The translations under genes were made by a program, and so were the position numbers. Under the pieces are notes generated by a model. That model was given only the letters and a program-made list of their open reading frames with translations. It was not told the DNA's origin and ran no database searches. This document shows positions 9,558-19,008 of a stretch of DNA of 63,778 nucleotides, piece after piece (positions within the stretch are counted from its first letter, which is position 1; each line of letters begins with the position of its first letter). Source of the DNA: Alphaproteobacteria bacterium (GTDB lineage Bacteria; Pseudomonadota; Alphaproteobacteria; Micavibrionales; Micavibrionaceae); assembly GCA_021775965.1 (NCBI GenBank), contig JAJFGV010000098.1, forward strand, positions 1-63,778, read 5' to 3'.

Positions 9558-10472
9558 ATGAAAATTGGAATACTCTCTCGCGGACCAAAACTTTATTCGA
9601 CCAAAAGACTGATCGAGGCGGCTGAAGCGCGCGGGCATGAAGCGCGAACAATAGATGTTCTACGCTGCTACATGAATATTACTTCTAGTAGGCCGACAGT
9701 GTATTACAAACGCAAAGGTGAGAGAGAAAAACTAAAGTTTGATGCGGTGATCCCTCGTATTGGTGCATCTGTCACAACATATGGAACGGCGGTGTTGCGA
9801 CAATTTGAAGTCGGCAATGTATATGCGATCAATGAATCTGTTGCGATCGCAAGGTCACGTGATAAATTGCGGGCGCATCAGCTTCTTGCCCGAAAGGGTA
9901 TCGGTATGCCCATTACAGGCTATGCCAACCGCGCCGATGCGACAGAAGATTTAATAGAATTCGTTGGCGGCGCTCCTTTGATCGTAAAAGTCATCAGCAG
10001 CACACAAGGCAAGGGTGTGCTTATGGCGGAAACCAACAAAGCGGCGGAAAGCCTTATTAATGCCTTCAGTGATCTTCAGACAGAATTTCTTGTGCAGGAG
10101 TTTATTAAGGAGGCCGGGGGTTCTGATATACGGTGTTTTGTTATTGGTGATAAAGTTATTGCTGCTATGGAGCGTACGGCAAAAGAAGGTGAATTTCGTT
10201 CTAACCTGCATATGGGTGGATCAGCAAAGGTGATTAAATTAAAGCCGGAAGAACGCTCATTGGCCGTAAGGGCAGCCAAAGTCATGGGGCTGGATTTAGC
10301 AGGTGTTGATATCGTGCGCTCTGCCCACGGGCCTCTCGTATTGGAAGTGAACTCTTCTCCAGGACTGGAGGGTATTGAAAAGGCGACAGGCAAAGATATT
10401 GCCGGCGCTATTATTGAGTACATCGAAAAAGATTCCAAAAAAGGGCCTAACAAGATTACCGGCAAGGGATAG
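9558..10472 (+). CDS. rimK: Ribosomal protein S6-L-glutamate ligase RimK (ATP-grasp)
   Basis: A 304-residue ATP-grasp ligase of the RimK type. The N-terminal domain opens with [17 protein letters not shown]. The ATP-grasp parts are visible as [19 protein letters not shown]-type [15 protein letters not shown], the [10 protein letters not shown] loop and [14 protein letters not shown] near the end, with metal-binding Glu and Asn. RimK adds glutamate residues to the C-terminus of ribosomal protein S6. The start at 9558 is chosen by GGGAC upstream and the family's usual N-terminus; the frame is open earlier. It is followed by a deacylase-like gene and rimB, a cluster seen in many proteobacteria. 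Confidence 0.9.
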   Translation: MKIGILSRGPKLYSTKRLIEAAEARGHEARTIDVLRCYMNITSSRPTVYYKRKGEREKLKFDAVIPRIGASVTTYGTAVLRQFEVGNVYAINESVAIARSRDKLRAHQLLARKGIGMPITGYANRADATEDLIEFVGGAPLIVKVISSTQGKGVLMAETNKAAESLINAFSDLQTEFLVQEFIKEAGGSDIRCFVIGDKVIAAMERTAKEGEFRSNLHMGGSAKVIKLKPEERSLAVRAAKVMGLDLAGVDIVRSAHGPLVLEVNSSPGLEGIEKATGKDIAGAIIEYIEKDSKKGPNKITGKG

Positions 10473-10478
10473 AATATA

Positions 10479-11507
10479 ATGGAAGACTTTGTTATTGGCG
10501 GCACAGAAATCCAGCCCGGAGAACGCAAACGCGTTTTGCTTGATGTTGCCAAGCTCTATGACTTCACGGATATGAATATTCCGATTGAAGTTGTGCGGGG
10601 TAAGGAAGATGGGCCTATTCTGTTTGTCAGCGGAGCTGTGCATGGGGATGAGATTAATGGTGTGGAGGTTATACGGCGTCTTTTGACGAAGAAAACGCTA
10701 AAGAGCATCAAGGGTACATTGATCGCCGTGCCGATTGTGAATGTGTTCGGCTTTAACACCAACTCACGTTATCTTCCTGACCGCCGTGATTTAAACCGAA
10801 GTTTCCCCGGCACAGAAAACGGTTCTCTAGCCGGACAACTTGCACATACTTTTATAACTGAGATTGTTAAAAAATGTACGCATGGTATTGATTTGCACTG
10901 CGCGGCTATCAATCGCATTAACTTACCGCAAATTCGTGCTTGTCTTGATGATAAAGCGACGAAAGAAATGGCCAATGCTTTTAACGTTCCCGTTGTGCTT
11001 CATGCAGAATTACGGGATGGTTCATTGCGTGGATCAGCAAAAGATTTAGGTATTCCCATGCTGCTTTTTGAAGGCGGCGAAGCACTGCGCTTTAATGAGA
11101 AGACAATTAAAAGCGGCCTCAATGGGGTGCTTTCTGTTATGCGGCAAATTGGCATGCTTACGCCACTTAAAAACAAGTCTGTCCCCCATGATGTTTTTGT
11201 TGCCCGTTCCAGCCATTGGATACGCGCCCCCCATAGCGGTATTTTATCTGTGAAAGTTAATTTAGGAGCGCGCGTAAAAAAGGGCCAGCTTTTAGGCGTT
11301 ATATCCGATCCATTTGGGCGTGAAAAACATGATGTCACGGCCCGTAAAACCGGTATTATTATCGGTATGGCAACCATGCCCTTGCTCAATCGGGGAGAGG
11401 CTGCTTTCCACGTCGCCACGTTTGAGGACTCCAATGCCGTAGAGGAGCATGTCGATATGTTCGAAGAGCAACTAGATGACGGCAATGGCGACCGGTTTTT
11501 AGATTGA
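10479..11507 (+). CDS. Succinylglutamate desuccinylase/aspartoacylase family zinc enzyme
   Basis: A 342-residue M14-like zinc carboxypeptidase-fold protein of the AstE/AspA group. Zinc-site motifs are seen as SGAVHGDEINGV (His and Glu ligands), RDLNRSFPG (substrate Arg/Asn/Arg) and GIDLHC (His ligand), with FEGGEALRF farther on as the candidate general-base region. The C-terminal ~80 residues form a barrel-like domain with lipoyl-like turns. The gene starts 6 bases after rimK. Placement suggests it processes an amino-acid amide linked to the rimK pathway, but the substrate is unknown. Confidence 0.88.
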   Translation: MEDFVIGGTEIQPGERKRVLLDVAKLYDFTDMNIPIEVVRGKEDGPILFVSGAVHGDEINGVEVIRRLLTKKTLKSIKGTLIAVPIVNVFGFNTNSRYLPDRRDLNRSFPGTENGSLAGQLAHTFITEIVKKCTHGIDLHCAAINRINLPQIRACLDDKATKEMANAFNVPVVLHAELRDGSLRGSAKDLGIPMLLFEGGEALRFNEKTIKSGLNGVLSVMRQIGMLTPLKNKSVPHDVFVARSSHWIRAPHSGILSVKVNLGARVKKGQLLGVISDPFGREKHDVTARKTGIIIGMATMPLLNRGEAAFHVATFEDSNAVEEHVDMFEEQLDDGNGDRFLD

Positions 11508-11561
11508 CTGATCTTTTGATAGAATGCCCATTGAAGGCATTAAACATAGAGGATTAGGATT

Positions 11562-12026
11562 ATGCCGAAGGAACCCAAAATAGTAATTGGTTGGAAAGAA
11601 TGGTGCGCGTTCCCTGATCTGGGATTGCCGGCAATTAAAGCCAAGGTGGATACAGGGGCTAAAACATCTTGCCTTCATGCCTACGATATTCAGACATTTA
11701 CGAAAGATGGCTTGAAATTTGTACGTTTTAAAGTTCATCCGTTGCAAAAAAATGATGTGCTGGAAGTCGAATGCAGCGCGCCTTTGTCTGATTATCGTAA
11801 TGTAACCAGCTCCAATGGAGAGCGTGAAGAACGCTATGTCATTAAAACACCGATGATTTTAAATGAAAAAACAATAGAAACCGAGGTGTCCTTAACGTCG
11901 CGGCATCAAATGACATTTAGAATGTTACTGGGGCGTGATGCTATTTCTCAAGCAGAATTTATTGTTGACCCGTCAAAGGATTTTTTGTTGGGAGAAATGT
12001 TAAATGCCCAAATACTTTATGAGTAA
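11562..12026 (+). CDS. rimB: RimB-like retropepsin-fold protease
   Basis: A 154-residue protein of the DUF785/RimB family (older name: ATP-dependent zinc protease). The N-terminal IGWKEWCAFPDLGLP and the KVDTGAKTSCLHA motif with the catalytic Asp of a retropepsin-like fold are diagnostic; LLGRDAI marks the second hydrophobic strand. In Pseudomonas RimB works with RimK to trim glutamate tails on S6. It is the last gene of the operon; a copy of the structured intergenic repeat follows 12 bases after the stop. AGAGGATTAGG precedes the ATG. Confidence 0.88.
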   Translation: MPKEPKIVIGWKEWCAFPDLGLPAIKAKVDTGAKTSCLHAYDIQTFTKDGLKFVRFKVHPLQKNDVLEVECSAPLSDYRNVTSSNGEREERYVIKTPMILNEKTIETEVSLTSRHQMTFRMLLGRDAISQAEFIVDPSKDFLLGEMLNAQILYE

Positions 12027-12038
12027 AGTTTAGGAAAG

Positions 12039-12097
12039 TGATACACACAACTGGTACACATGATTTAAAAGCCGGATAGAAAAATGCATTCATATCA
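12039..12097 (-). repeat. Structured intergenic repeat, copy R1
   Basis: Read on the minus strand, this matches the core of copies at 28.4, 32.4 and 46.2 kb (TTTTTCTATCCGG, then GTGTACCAGT and GTGTATCA). The outer stem TGATA (12039-12043) pairs with TATCA (12093-12097). The tRNA-like GGGCCCGGAGGG part present in the 28.4 and 46.2 kb copies is missing. The rest of the gap to 12189 shows no gene. Confidence 0.75.
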
Positions 12098-12189
12098 ATC
12101 AGCTATCTCTGGGGTACTCTCAGTTAGAATGAGGGCAAAAGGAGCAATGAAAAACCTAGAAAAATAAGGCGCGACAACTTTTGAACCTT

Positions 12190-13029
12190 TTAATTTCCTT
12201 CCCGAGTCTTTAACAACGGTTTCTTCTTGTTTGATATATTCGTTTTTTCCACTAACGTGGAGAGTACTTCAATTAGGGTTTCCCTATCACCTGTTTCTAT
12301 ATGAATAACGTCTGTTCCCAATATTTGTTTTACAAAAGTGTCAGCCTCTTCCGGTTTGCACATACCCTCCTTATTACGTTCGCTTTTAAGCCACAGAGTT
12401 AAAATACTTCCGGCACTGGCAAATTTCTGTGCTCCCTGTTCAAGAGTTTTTTTTAGACGCTCTGTCCTACAAAGCGGATTGCTATATTCCAAACGGGGGC
12501 AATCCCCTAAACTCAGATATGCCGAAAATGTTTTTGTATTGCTCTGTAATAGTCCTGCATAGGCAAGGCTTGCCCCTGACATGTGCCCGATAAGAATGAC
12601 CGGTATTGGAGAGGGTAGCTCTTCATTCTGTTTAACAGAGGCAATCAGGTTTTGCAGGTGTATTCCTACATTCGTGCATTCAGTTTTCTGCTCGTTTAAT
12701 TGTTTTAAAAACTCACGATTATCAATCCATATAACCATATTGTCTTGCTGGGGCAGGGGAATAATTACCGGAGCTAAATTTGCACTCCAACTTTCTTCTT
12801 CTGATAAAACGAAGATCAGACGTTTAATTGCACCATCAGGTCTATAACTCTGCATGTGTTGGATAAAGCCGTAATCAAGCACATCACTCTCGTCCGTCTT
12901 TGTTGCTTCTGTATCAACAGGCAATTCTTTTTCCGGACGCTGTACCTCCCCAGCAATCCAGAAAATAAAAACTACTAGAGTTATAAAAATAAGGAGATTT
13001 CTTAGCTTAAGAGATGTTTTTTGCTTCAT
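12190..13029 (-). CDS. Membrane-anchored alpha/beta-hydrolase-like protein
   Basis: A 279-residue protein with one N-terminal transmembrane anchor (about residues 9-28) and a periplasmic domain. The sequence VILIGHMSGASLAYAG has the shape of a serine-hydrolase elbow, but with Met-Ser shifted against the usual G-x-S-x-G, and cysteines near DCPRLEY and NPLCR suggest a disulfide. This pattern recalls the AcvB/VirJ group of lipid hydrolases, at low confidence. It overlaps nhaA by four bases and is the last gene of the mscS-nhaA operon. Confidence 0.6.
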   Translation of the reverse strand: MKQKTSLKLRNLLIFITLVVFIFWIAGEVQRPEKELPVDTEATKTDESDVLDYGFIQHMQSYRPDGAIKRLIFVLSEEESWSANLAPVIIPLPQQDNMVIWIDNREFLKQLNEQKTECTNVGIHLQNLIASVKQNEELPSPIPVILIGHMSGASLAYAGLLQSNTKTFSAYLSLGDCPRLEYSNPLCRTERLKKTLEQGAQKFASAGSILTLWLKSERNKEGMCKPEEADTFVKQILGTDVIHIETGDRETLIEVLSTLVEKTNISNKKKPLLKTREGN

Positions 13030-14438
13030 ATTTCATTCCTCTTTTCCAGAGTGGAACTGCTTTCATAACGCTTGTTCCTACCTATTACCCAGAGCCATAT
13101 ATATCCGGCAACACCTGAAACAAGTGAAGCAGCCAGTATGCCCGTTTTGGCTATTTTTAAAAGATTTTCATCACCCTCGAATGCAAGCTGAGCAATAAAA
13201 ATTGACATGGTAAACCCAATTCCGGCCAGAAGGGCCGCCCCACCAATTTGGGGAAAGCTTGTGTTGCTTGGCAATTGCGCCAGTTTTAGCTTCAGCGCAA
13301 TCCAGCAAGCGCCTGTAATTCCCAAAAACTTACCCAGCACGAGCCCAAATGTTATCCCCAGCATGACAGGGTTGTCAGCTATATCACTAAAACTTTTAAG
13401 GCTTAAGACAACGCCTGCGTTAAACAAAGCAAAAACGGGAATAACAAAAAACGCTACGGGCATATGCCAGATATGTTCCAGTCGTTGCAACGGAGTCATA
13501 ACACTCTGAATCAATTCTTCCATCGTTTGCACGAGAGACCTCATCGTCACATTGGTCATCATCTGGCTATTGATCTGATAGCTTGTATCAAACTTAGCCA
13601 GCAGGTCATCACTTTGCTCTCTAAAATATTTAGGATCATATTTGGGCCGAGCAGGGACTGTAAACGCTCCAATTATGCCAGCTAATGTTGGGTGGACACC
13701 GGAATACAGCATGGCAAACCATAGCAAAACAGCCACAAGAAAATAAGGAATTGGCCATCTAATGCCTATAACATTAAATATGATAAGAATGGCAGTAAAA
13801 CCAGCGGCCCATACCAATGCTTCAATGACGACAGCATCAGTATAGAACATGGCAATGATGACAACCGCACCCAGGTCGTCGGCGATTGCTAATGCGACAA
13901 GAAATGCCATTAATGATCGCGGAACACGGTTACCAAGCAGAACCATTATACCTACGGCGAACGCAATATCAGTGGCCATTGGTATTGCCCAGCCATTTGC
14001 TGCATTACCTGTCGGATTAAAGAAGTAATAGATGAGAGCAGGAACAACCATGCCACCAATGGCAGCAATAATCGGCAAGGCTGCTTTACGTGGATTTGCT
14101 AGTTCTCCAACAAGGATTTCTCGCTTAAGTTCTAGTCCTACAACAAAGAAAAACAATGCCATTAAGCCATCATTCACCCAGTGATGAAGAGTTTTTTCCA
14201 AATATAGAGAGCCTATAGAAAAGCCAAGTTTCATATGGGTAATATCGTAATACAGCATCTGCAAGGCACTGTTGGCAAGAAATAACGCAAGGATTGTTGT
14301 TACAATGAGCAAAAGAGAGCTTGTCGTTTCTCTGTGAACAAAACGCTCAAAAGGTGTCAGAATGCGGTCAGCGGATTTTTCCCACGGCGCATAATAAATG
14401 CCTGTTTCCTGTTCTGCTTTTTGCTGCCTCTTTTCCAT
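13026..14438 (-). CDS. nhaA: Na+/H+ antiporter NhaA
   Basis: A 470-residue inner-membrane antiporter, about 80 residues longer than E. coli NhaA because of an N-terminal extension and a longer central loop (about residues 265-330). Family marks are FFFVVGLELKREI, PMATDIAFAVGI and the ion-binding Asp pair in ALAIADDLGAVVII. It exchanges sodium for protons and protects against salt and alkaline stress. The gene lies 3 bases after an MscS-like channel gene and overlaps the hydrolase-like gene, so the operon fits osmotic and ionic stress. Confidence 0.95.
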   Translation of the reverse strand: MEKRQQKAEQETGIYYAPWEKSADRILTPFERFVHRETTSSLLLIVTTILALFLANSALQMLYYDITHMKLGFSIGSLYLEKTLHHWVNDGLMALFFFVVGLELKREILVGELANPRKAALPIIAAIGGMVVPALIYYFFNPTGNAANGWAIPMATDIAFAVGIMVLLGNRVPRSLMAFLVALAIADDLGAVVIIAMFYTDAVVIEALVWAAGFTAILIIFNVIGIRWPIPYFLVAVLLWFAMLYSGVHPTLAGIIGAFTVPARPKYDPKYFREQSDDLLAKFDTSYQINSQMMTNVTMRSLVQTMEELIQSVMTPLQRLEHIWHMPVAFFVIPVFALFNAGVVLSLKSFSDIADNPVMLGITFGLVLGKFLGITGACWIALKLKLAQLPSNTSFPQIGGAALLAGIGFTMSIFIAQLAFEGDENLLKIAKTGILAASLVSGVAGYIWLWVIGRNKRYESSSTLEKRNEI

Positions 14439-14441
14439 CTA

Positions 14442-15326
14442 TCAGGCTGCCTTCTTGTTTTGGGTCTTATGAACATAGGATAGAAAATCCCGTGTAATCT
14501 CTGTGCCAGTTTGTGCAGCCTGCTGTGTCGGTAAGAAAAATCGTACTGTGAAGATATTGTAGCCTGCGTCAGTTGTTTTCAGGAAGTATTGCGGTTCCGG
14601 GTCGGAAAAATCCACTGCCGCTTTTTTCTCAATTCTTTTGTTAAATTTTACAGCCTCCTCGCGAAATGGAGAAAAATACTTTTCCGTGATCTTCTGTAAT
14701 TCTGTCATGAGTTTTACTGGATCGAGATCGGCATATTGCACGGTAATTGGCACATCGTAGTAAACATAGTTTTTAATGAAATTGGCGTTTTCAACATTGG
14801 CCGATAGAAATTTACTATTGGGGATCTGGATGGTATGACCGGTGAATTGGTACGTTTTGCCTGCCGTATCAATTTCCTCTACAAGCGTTGTCATAGCCGT
14901 AATGCGCATGACTTCTCCTGTTAGGCCATCTACGGCTATCCAGTCACCGATATCAAAGGGCTTAGTGATAGCACGAAGCAAGCCGCCTGTCAGACACATC
15001 AGGAGCTCCTTGGTTGTCAAGACAACAGCAACGGCGAATGCTGTCAAGGACAGGGCAAAAGTATGTAATTGCGGAGCCCAGATAAAAACAAGGCTTATCA
15101 GAACGATGATAGTCGTGCCGTTATTGATACGATTGATCCAGCGCCGCTGATCTTTATCAAGAATTTCTGCTTTGCCCTTGATGAGCCGGATCAGGAAAAA
15201 GCGCAGGGCCAGAATAGCGGCAGTGATAATAGCTGTTGTAATCAGCCCACCTATCAGAAGGTTTCCTGTAACGGCCTGTTCCACCGCTTCTTCAATCGCT
15301 TGTTCCAGTTCTGTATCCATTTTCAA
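14442..15326 (-). CDS. MscS-family mechanosensitive channel
   Basis: A 294-residue membrane protein. It has two to three transmembrane helices (about 20-110), the pore helix around LTKELLMCLTGGLLRAI, and the beta domain with FDIGDWIAVDGLTGEVMRI, followed by the alpha-beta cage (about 190-285). This is the usual MscS length and order. It is the first gene of the minus-strand mscS-nhaA-hydrolase operon. About 120 bases separate it from the end of tamB; that gap shows no gene. Confidence 0.9.
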   Translation of the reverse strand: MKMDTELEQAIEEAVEQAVTGNLLIGGLITTAIITAAILALRFFLIRLIKGKAEILDKDQRRWINRINNGTTIIVLISLVFIWAPQLHTFALSLTAFAVAVVLTTKELLMCLTGGLLRAITKPFDIGDWIAVDGLTGEVMRITAMTTLVEEIDTAGKTYQFTGHTIQIPNSKFLSANVENANFIKNYVYYDVPITVQYADLDPVKLMTELQKITEKYFSPFREEAVKFNKRIEKKAAVDFSDPEPQYFLKTTDAGYNIFTVRFFLPTQQAAQTGTEITRDFLSYVHKTQNKKAA

Positions 15327-15444
15327 ATATTTTCCTTTTCTTCTAGGGGATTATGCCTCTTTATCCTCATCGGAACTATGTTTTTTATGCACTCCAAAAA
15401 CCATCGCCAGATAATATTCTAATTTTTGCCATAACGGCCTCCGA

Positions 15445-18400
15445 TCAATAATCATGTTTCCAGTTTACACCCAGCGAGCTTTCACCGCCGCTGCCTGTTA
15501 CCGTTTCAACATCTATATCTTTTGTCACCTCAATTTCAGCGCGCACAGCAGAGCTTTCCGGTGTGGCTCCCTGATCCACACCAATATAGACACGGTCACT
15601 GACGTACTTGCCGACTGATAGTGTCGCACCTTTTTCTTCATCCAGCCCAACACTCAGCGTATCAATGCCTATCGCCCGGCGTATTTTGTTGAGTGGATCA
15701 AACCCGGCCTCCTTGCGCCCGGACAGATAGGCCATAAGCTGGGCAATACGGAGCGCCTGCACAGGGCTAAGCTGGCTGATAGATGTGCCAAACAGGGTCT
15801 TGGCCAGAATTTCATCTTCTGGTAATGCGGGCTCGGATGTGAGGGAGACTTCCGGCTTCTGCGCTTCGCCGCTTATTTTCAGGATAGCATCCATCTCCCG
15901 CCCTTTGATCGTGCCGCTGACATCAACCACCGGGTTGGTCGGATCGGGATTGATAAAGTTAACAGTGCCTTTGGAGAGATTCACCGGGGTATCCAGAAGT
16001 TGAAATTGTCCCCTGATGAGCGTCATTTTGCCCTTCAGGGCAGGTTCTTTAACCGTACCGGAAACACTCAAATCACCGCTCCATTCGGTTTCCAGATCAG
16101 GGCCGCGCACAAATACATTGTTCTTGGCGTTAATGTTTACAGCCAGATTAAATTCCGGACCGGTGAATGTGTTTTGCGCCGGAGCCTCAGGCACGCCATT
16201 ACCGTTTGTTTCTATGATTTCAAAGCTGCTGAGCGAACTGGTGCCGATAATCTCGCCAATATAATATTCCGCCTGATTGATGGTGATCTGGCCTCCAATA
16301 TCAGCTTTATCCTTATCACCTGTGCTTTTTAAATTACCGCTGGCTGTTAACCCCATGCGATCCAGGTTAACGAGCTGTAGATGATCCGTATCCAGCGAGA
16401 AGCTATAGCTTGGATCACGAATGTTTTTGAGTTCAATGGAGGCAGAGCCGGTAAAGCGCCCGCCGTTCATATCTTTCCCTTCAAGGCTTGTCAGGTGCAG
16501 GCGGTTGTCTCCGGCGCTTATCTCTGCCGCAATATCTTCGAGCGCTGTGCCGGTCAATAGATTTTCATACGTTCCGTTTCGTAAATTTCCAGTCCCCGTA
16601 ATAACGGGATTATTCAGCGTTCCCGCCAGATTAATATCCAGCGAAGTTTTTCCGGTAATGCGCTGTTCATCAAGCCCCAGCAGTATAGTGATGGCGCGCA
16701 AATCAACGGAGCTGCTTACTGCTGCTTTAACCGGCTTGTCAAAAGGAATAGTCAAAGGTGAAATCGTCAATGGCAGGCTGCCATTGGCCTCAAACTGCAA
16801 ACCTGCTGGTCCCTGTAAATCAGACTTTGCCTGCAGCACAGAATCTTTATAGGTTGCCGTTACCGTACCGTTCACATACCGGTCTTGCGTATCGTCTATG
16901 CCGGGAATGGTGATCCGTTTCAGCGCAAGCTGTGCTTTTCCTTCTGGATTTTTATAGGGGCCGGATAGAGCAATGTCGCCAGCCAATCGCCCGTCAAAAA
17001 GGAAGGGGAACGTCTCAAGATTGGCCGGGATGTTTTCAGCAATGATGCTGACATTAAAGTCCTGCGACCCGAACGATCCCGTGGTCGTAAATGTGCCGTC
17101 ATTCAGGCCCAGTTTTATATCCTTGATGGACGCGCCGTTCTCCTCAAACGTTATATCAGTCGGGCTTTTAAGCCTAATCTTATTCGGTCCATAGGCTCCA
17201 GCAAAGCTATTCAGCTTCACTCCGGATGCTTGCAGTTTTCCGTCATAATTAAATTTGTAAGGGTAAGCGCCTTTGCCTTCCAGTGTGCCTTTGCCGGATA
17301 ACTGATCAATCGGCCCAAATACAGACAGTGAAACCACAGTCCTCTCGTCCGGTTTTATGCTCAAGGATGCTTGTAGGGCGCTGCCCTTGATGTCATACGC
17401 CCCTTTACCGCTTGCTGTACCAACTGGCCCCAGCGCGGTAAAATCTTCAAACCTGACCGTATCTCCTTTGATTCCTAGTTTGGTTTTAAGATCATGGTTT
17501 TGATAGCGCGTGGCCAGAACCAGATCGGTTTGATCCTCCCTCCATGTCCCTGAAAACGTCAGGGCTTGAGCATCTTGTCCGTTCACTACACCATCTGACA
17601 TAGAAAGCATATTGCCCTTGTAAGACAGCCCGGCCTTCATGCTTGGTGTTTGCCCCAGAATTTCATCAACCTCCGGCCACGGCGTAGAAAAATCACTCGT
17701 CTTGATCTCTATGGGGCTTTCCAGCGCTAAAGGCTCATAGGTTCCTGTGATCTTCATGCTGACTTGCGCTGCGCCGCTAATACCTGGCTCCAACATTTTT
17801 AAATCCGCAAGCTTTGTCTGCCCCGTCAGTTTCAACGCCTGCTCTGTGAGATCAATCTCACCTTGCGCCGTTGCCTCAAAAAGCCCTGTCTTTATCTGAC
17901 TTTTCTCAATCAGAATTTTATCTTTCAAGATTTTTGCTGTTGCTTCAAAGTCTGCCTGCTCCAAAATGCTAATTGGCTCACTTGTTTTTCTTTGAACAAC
18001 CGTTCCGGTTTTTCCTGTTAAAAGGATTTTTTTGTTCGTATCTATACGGACATCTGCTTTTAAATCGCTTAGGATTACGTCAGGTGTGCCGAGCGTTCCG
18101 AAAAAACCAATGGCGAGTTGTTTTGACTTTTTATTGAAGCTGAGTTTTGCTTCTCCTTCAGTGGTAAAGTCTTCATAACGCGATTTTCCACTGACCGTTA
18201 CAAGTGGCTCAGCGCCGCTTAAATCCAGCACAATCCTGCTGTCAGTATACATATCATCACCCGCATTAAGCACCAGATCACCTTGCCAGTCTTTTTCTGT
18301 TCCCGTACCCTCAAGATCAACATTTAGTGACGGCAACCCCGTTAACCGCGTGATTAATCCTTTGCCGTCATCCTGCACGTGCACACGCAGCGCAAGATTA

Positions 18401-19008
18401 TCTCTATCCTTCAGGTTCACCTGAATATCAGCCAGCGCCTCGCCGGAAATCTTATCAAGCAAATGAATATCTATAGCGCTATCCGTAATTGACGGTGAAA
18501 GAACGAGTGTCCCGTTTAGTGCCAATGTCTCTGCCTTGCCGGTCAGGGCTTCTACCAGCGTAATGTTTTCTATACGGAAGCGATCAATTTTCAGATCCGG
18601 GATATTAGGCATTACACGTTGTTTCGCCGCGCCATCCTTTTTTTTCGGCATACGGAGAATCGCAAGCTCTTCAACATCCAGACTGGTGATATTAATGTTG
18701 CCCGCCAACAGGCTCTCCGCAACATAATCAAGGCGCGTATTTTTCAGGCGTATTAATGCACCGTCTTTGTCACTCAGTGTCAGGGAGGAGAGCGCAATCT
18801 GGCGGTTGTTCAGTGTCTGAATTTCACCAATTTCAACCGTATAACCATCCGTGCTGGCGCGTTGCTCAATCTGCCCAGCAATCCATCCACGGCCTTGGTC
18901 GCTGCCCAGCCATGACAGGCCGAGTAGGGCAGCAATAACGCTCAGGACGATCAATGATAAAACCGATCCCGTAACCCATGCCAGTATTTTCAACGCTCGC
19001 GTTTTCAT
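15445..19008 (-). CDS. tamB: Translocation and assembly module subunit TamB
   Basis: A 1187-residue AsmA-like bridge protein. One N-terminal membrane anchor (about 8-30) is followed by a very long repetitive beta-rich body and the conserved C-terminal DUF490 domain (about 850-1187, with MTLIRGQFQLLDTPVNLSKG and the terminal LGVNWKHDY). TamB spans the periplasm between the inner membrane and TamA and helps insert outer-membrane proteins and move phospholipids. Its ATG directly abuts the tamA stop codon, so both are one operon. Confidence 0.93.
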   Translation of the reverse strand: MKTRALKILAWVTGSVLSLIVLSVIAALLGLSWLGSDQGRGWIAGQIEQRASTDGYTVEIGEIQTLNNRQIALSSLTLSDKDGALIRLKNTRLDYVAESLLAGNINITSLDVEELAILRMPKKKDGAAKQRVMPNIPDLKIDRFRIENITLVEALTGKAETLALNGTLVLSPSITDSAIDIHLLDKISGEALADIQVNLKDRDNLALRVHVQDDGKGLITRLTGLPSLNVDLEGTGTEKDWQGDLVLNAGDDMYTDSRIVLDLSGAEPLVTVSGKSRYEDFTTEGEAKLSFNKKSKQLAIGFFGTLGTPDVILSDLKADVRIDTNKKILLTGKTGTVVQRKTSEPISILEQADFEATAKILKDKILIEKSQIKTGLFEATAQGEIDLTEQALKLTGQTKLADLKMLEPGISGAAQVSMKITGTYEPLALESPIEIKTSDFSTPWPEVDEILGQTPSMKAGLSYKGNMLSMSDGVVNGQDAQALTFSGTWREDQTDLVLATRYQNHDLKTKLGIKGDTVRFEDFTALGPVGTASGKGAYDIKGSALQASLSIKPDERTVVSLSVFGPIDQLSGKGTLEGKGAYPYKFNYDGKLQASGVKLNSFAGAYGPNKIRLKSPTDITFEENGASIKDIKLGLNDGTFTTTGSFGSQDFNVSIIAENIPANLETFPFLFDGRLAGDIALSGPYKNPEGKAQLALKRITIPGIDDTQDRYVNGTVTATYKDSVLQAKSDLQGPAGLQFEANGSLPLTISPLTIPFDKPVKAAVSSSVDLRAITILLGLDEQRITGKTSLDINLAGTLNNPVITGTGNLRNGTYENLLTGTALEDIAAEISAGDNRLHLTSLEGKDMNGGRFTGSASIELKNIRDPSYSFSLDTDHLQLVNLDRMGLTASGNLKSTGDKDKADIGGQITINQAEYYIGEIIGTSSLSSFEIIETNGNGVPEAPAQNTFTGPEFNLAVNINAKNNVFVRGPDLETEWSGDLSVSGTVKEPALKGKMTLIRGQFQLLDTPVNLSKGTVNFINPDPTNPVVDVSGTIKGREMDAILKISGEAQKPEVSLTSEPALPEDEILAKTLFGTSISQLSPVQALRIAQLMAYLSGRKEAGFDPLNKIRRAIGIDTLSVGLDEEKGATLSVGKYVSDRVYIGVDQGATPESSAVRAEIEVTKDIDVETVTGSGGESSLGVNWKHDY

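Noticed and set aside
14442-15326. Magnesium or other riboswitch in the ion operons
   Set aside because: No recognisable conserved riboswitch core was found before mgtE, mscS or nhaA.
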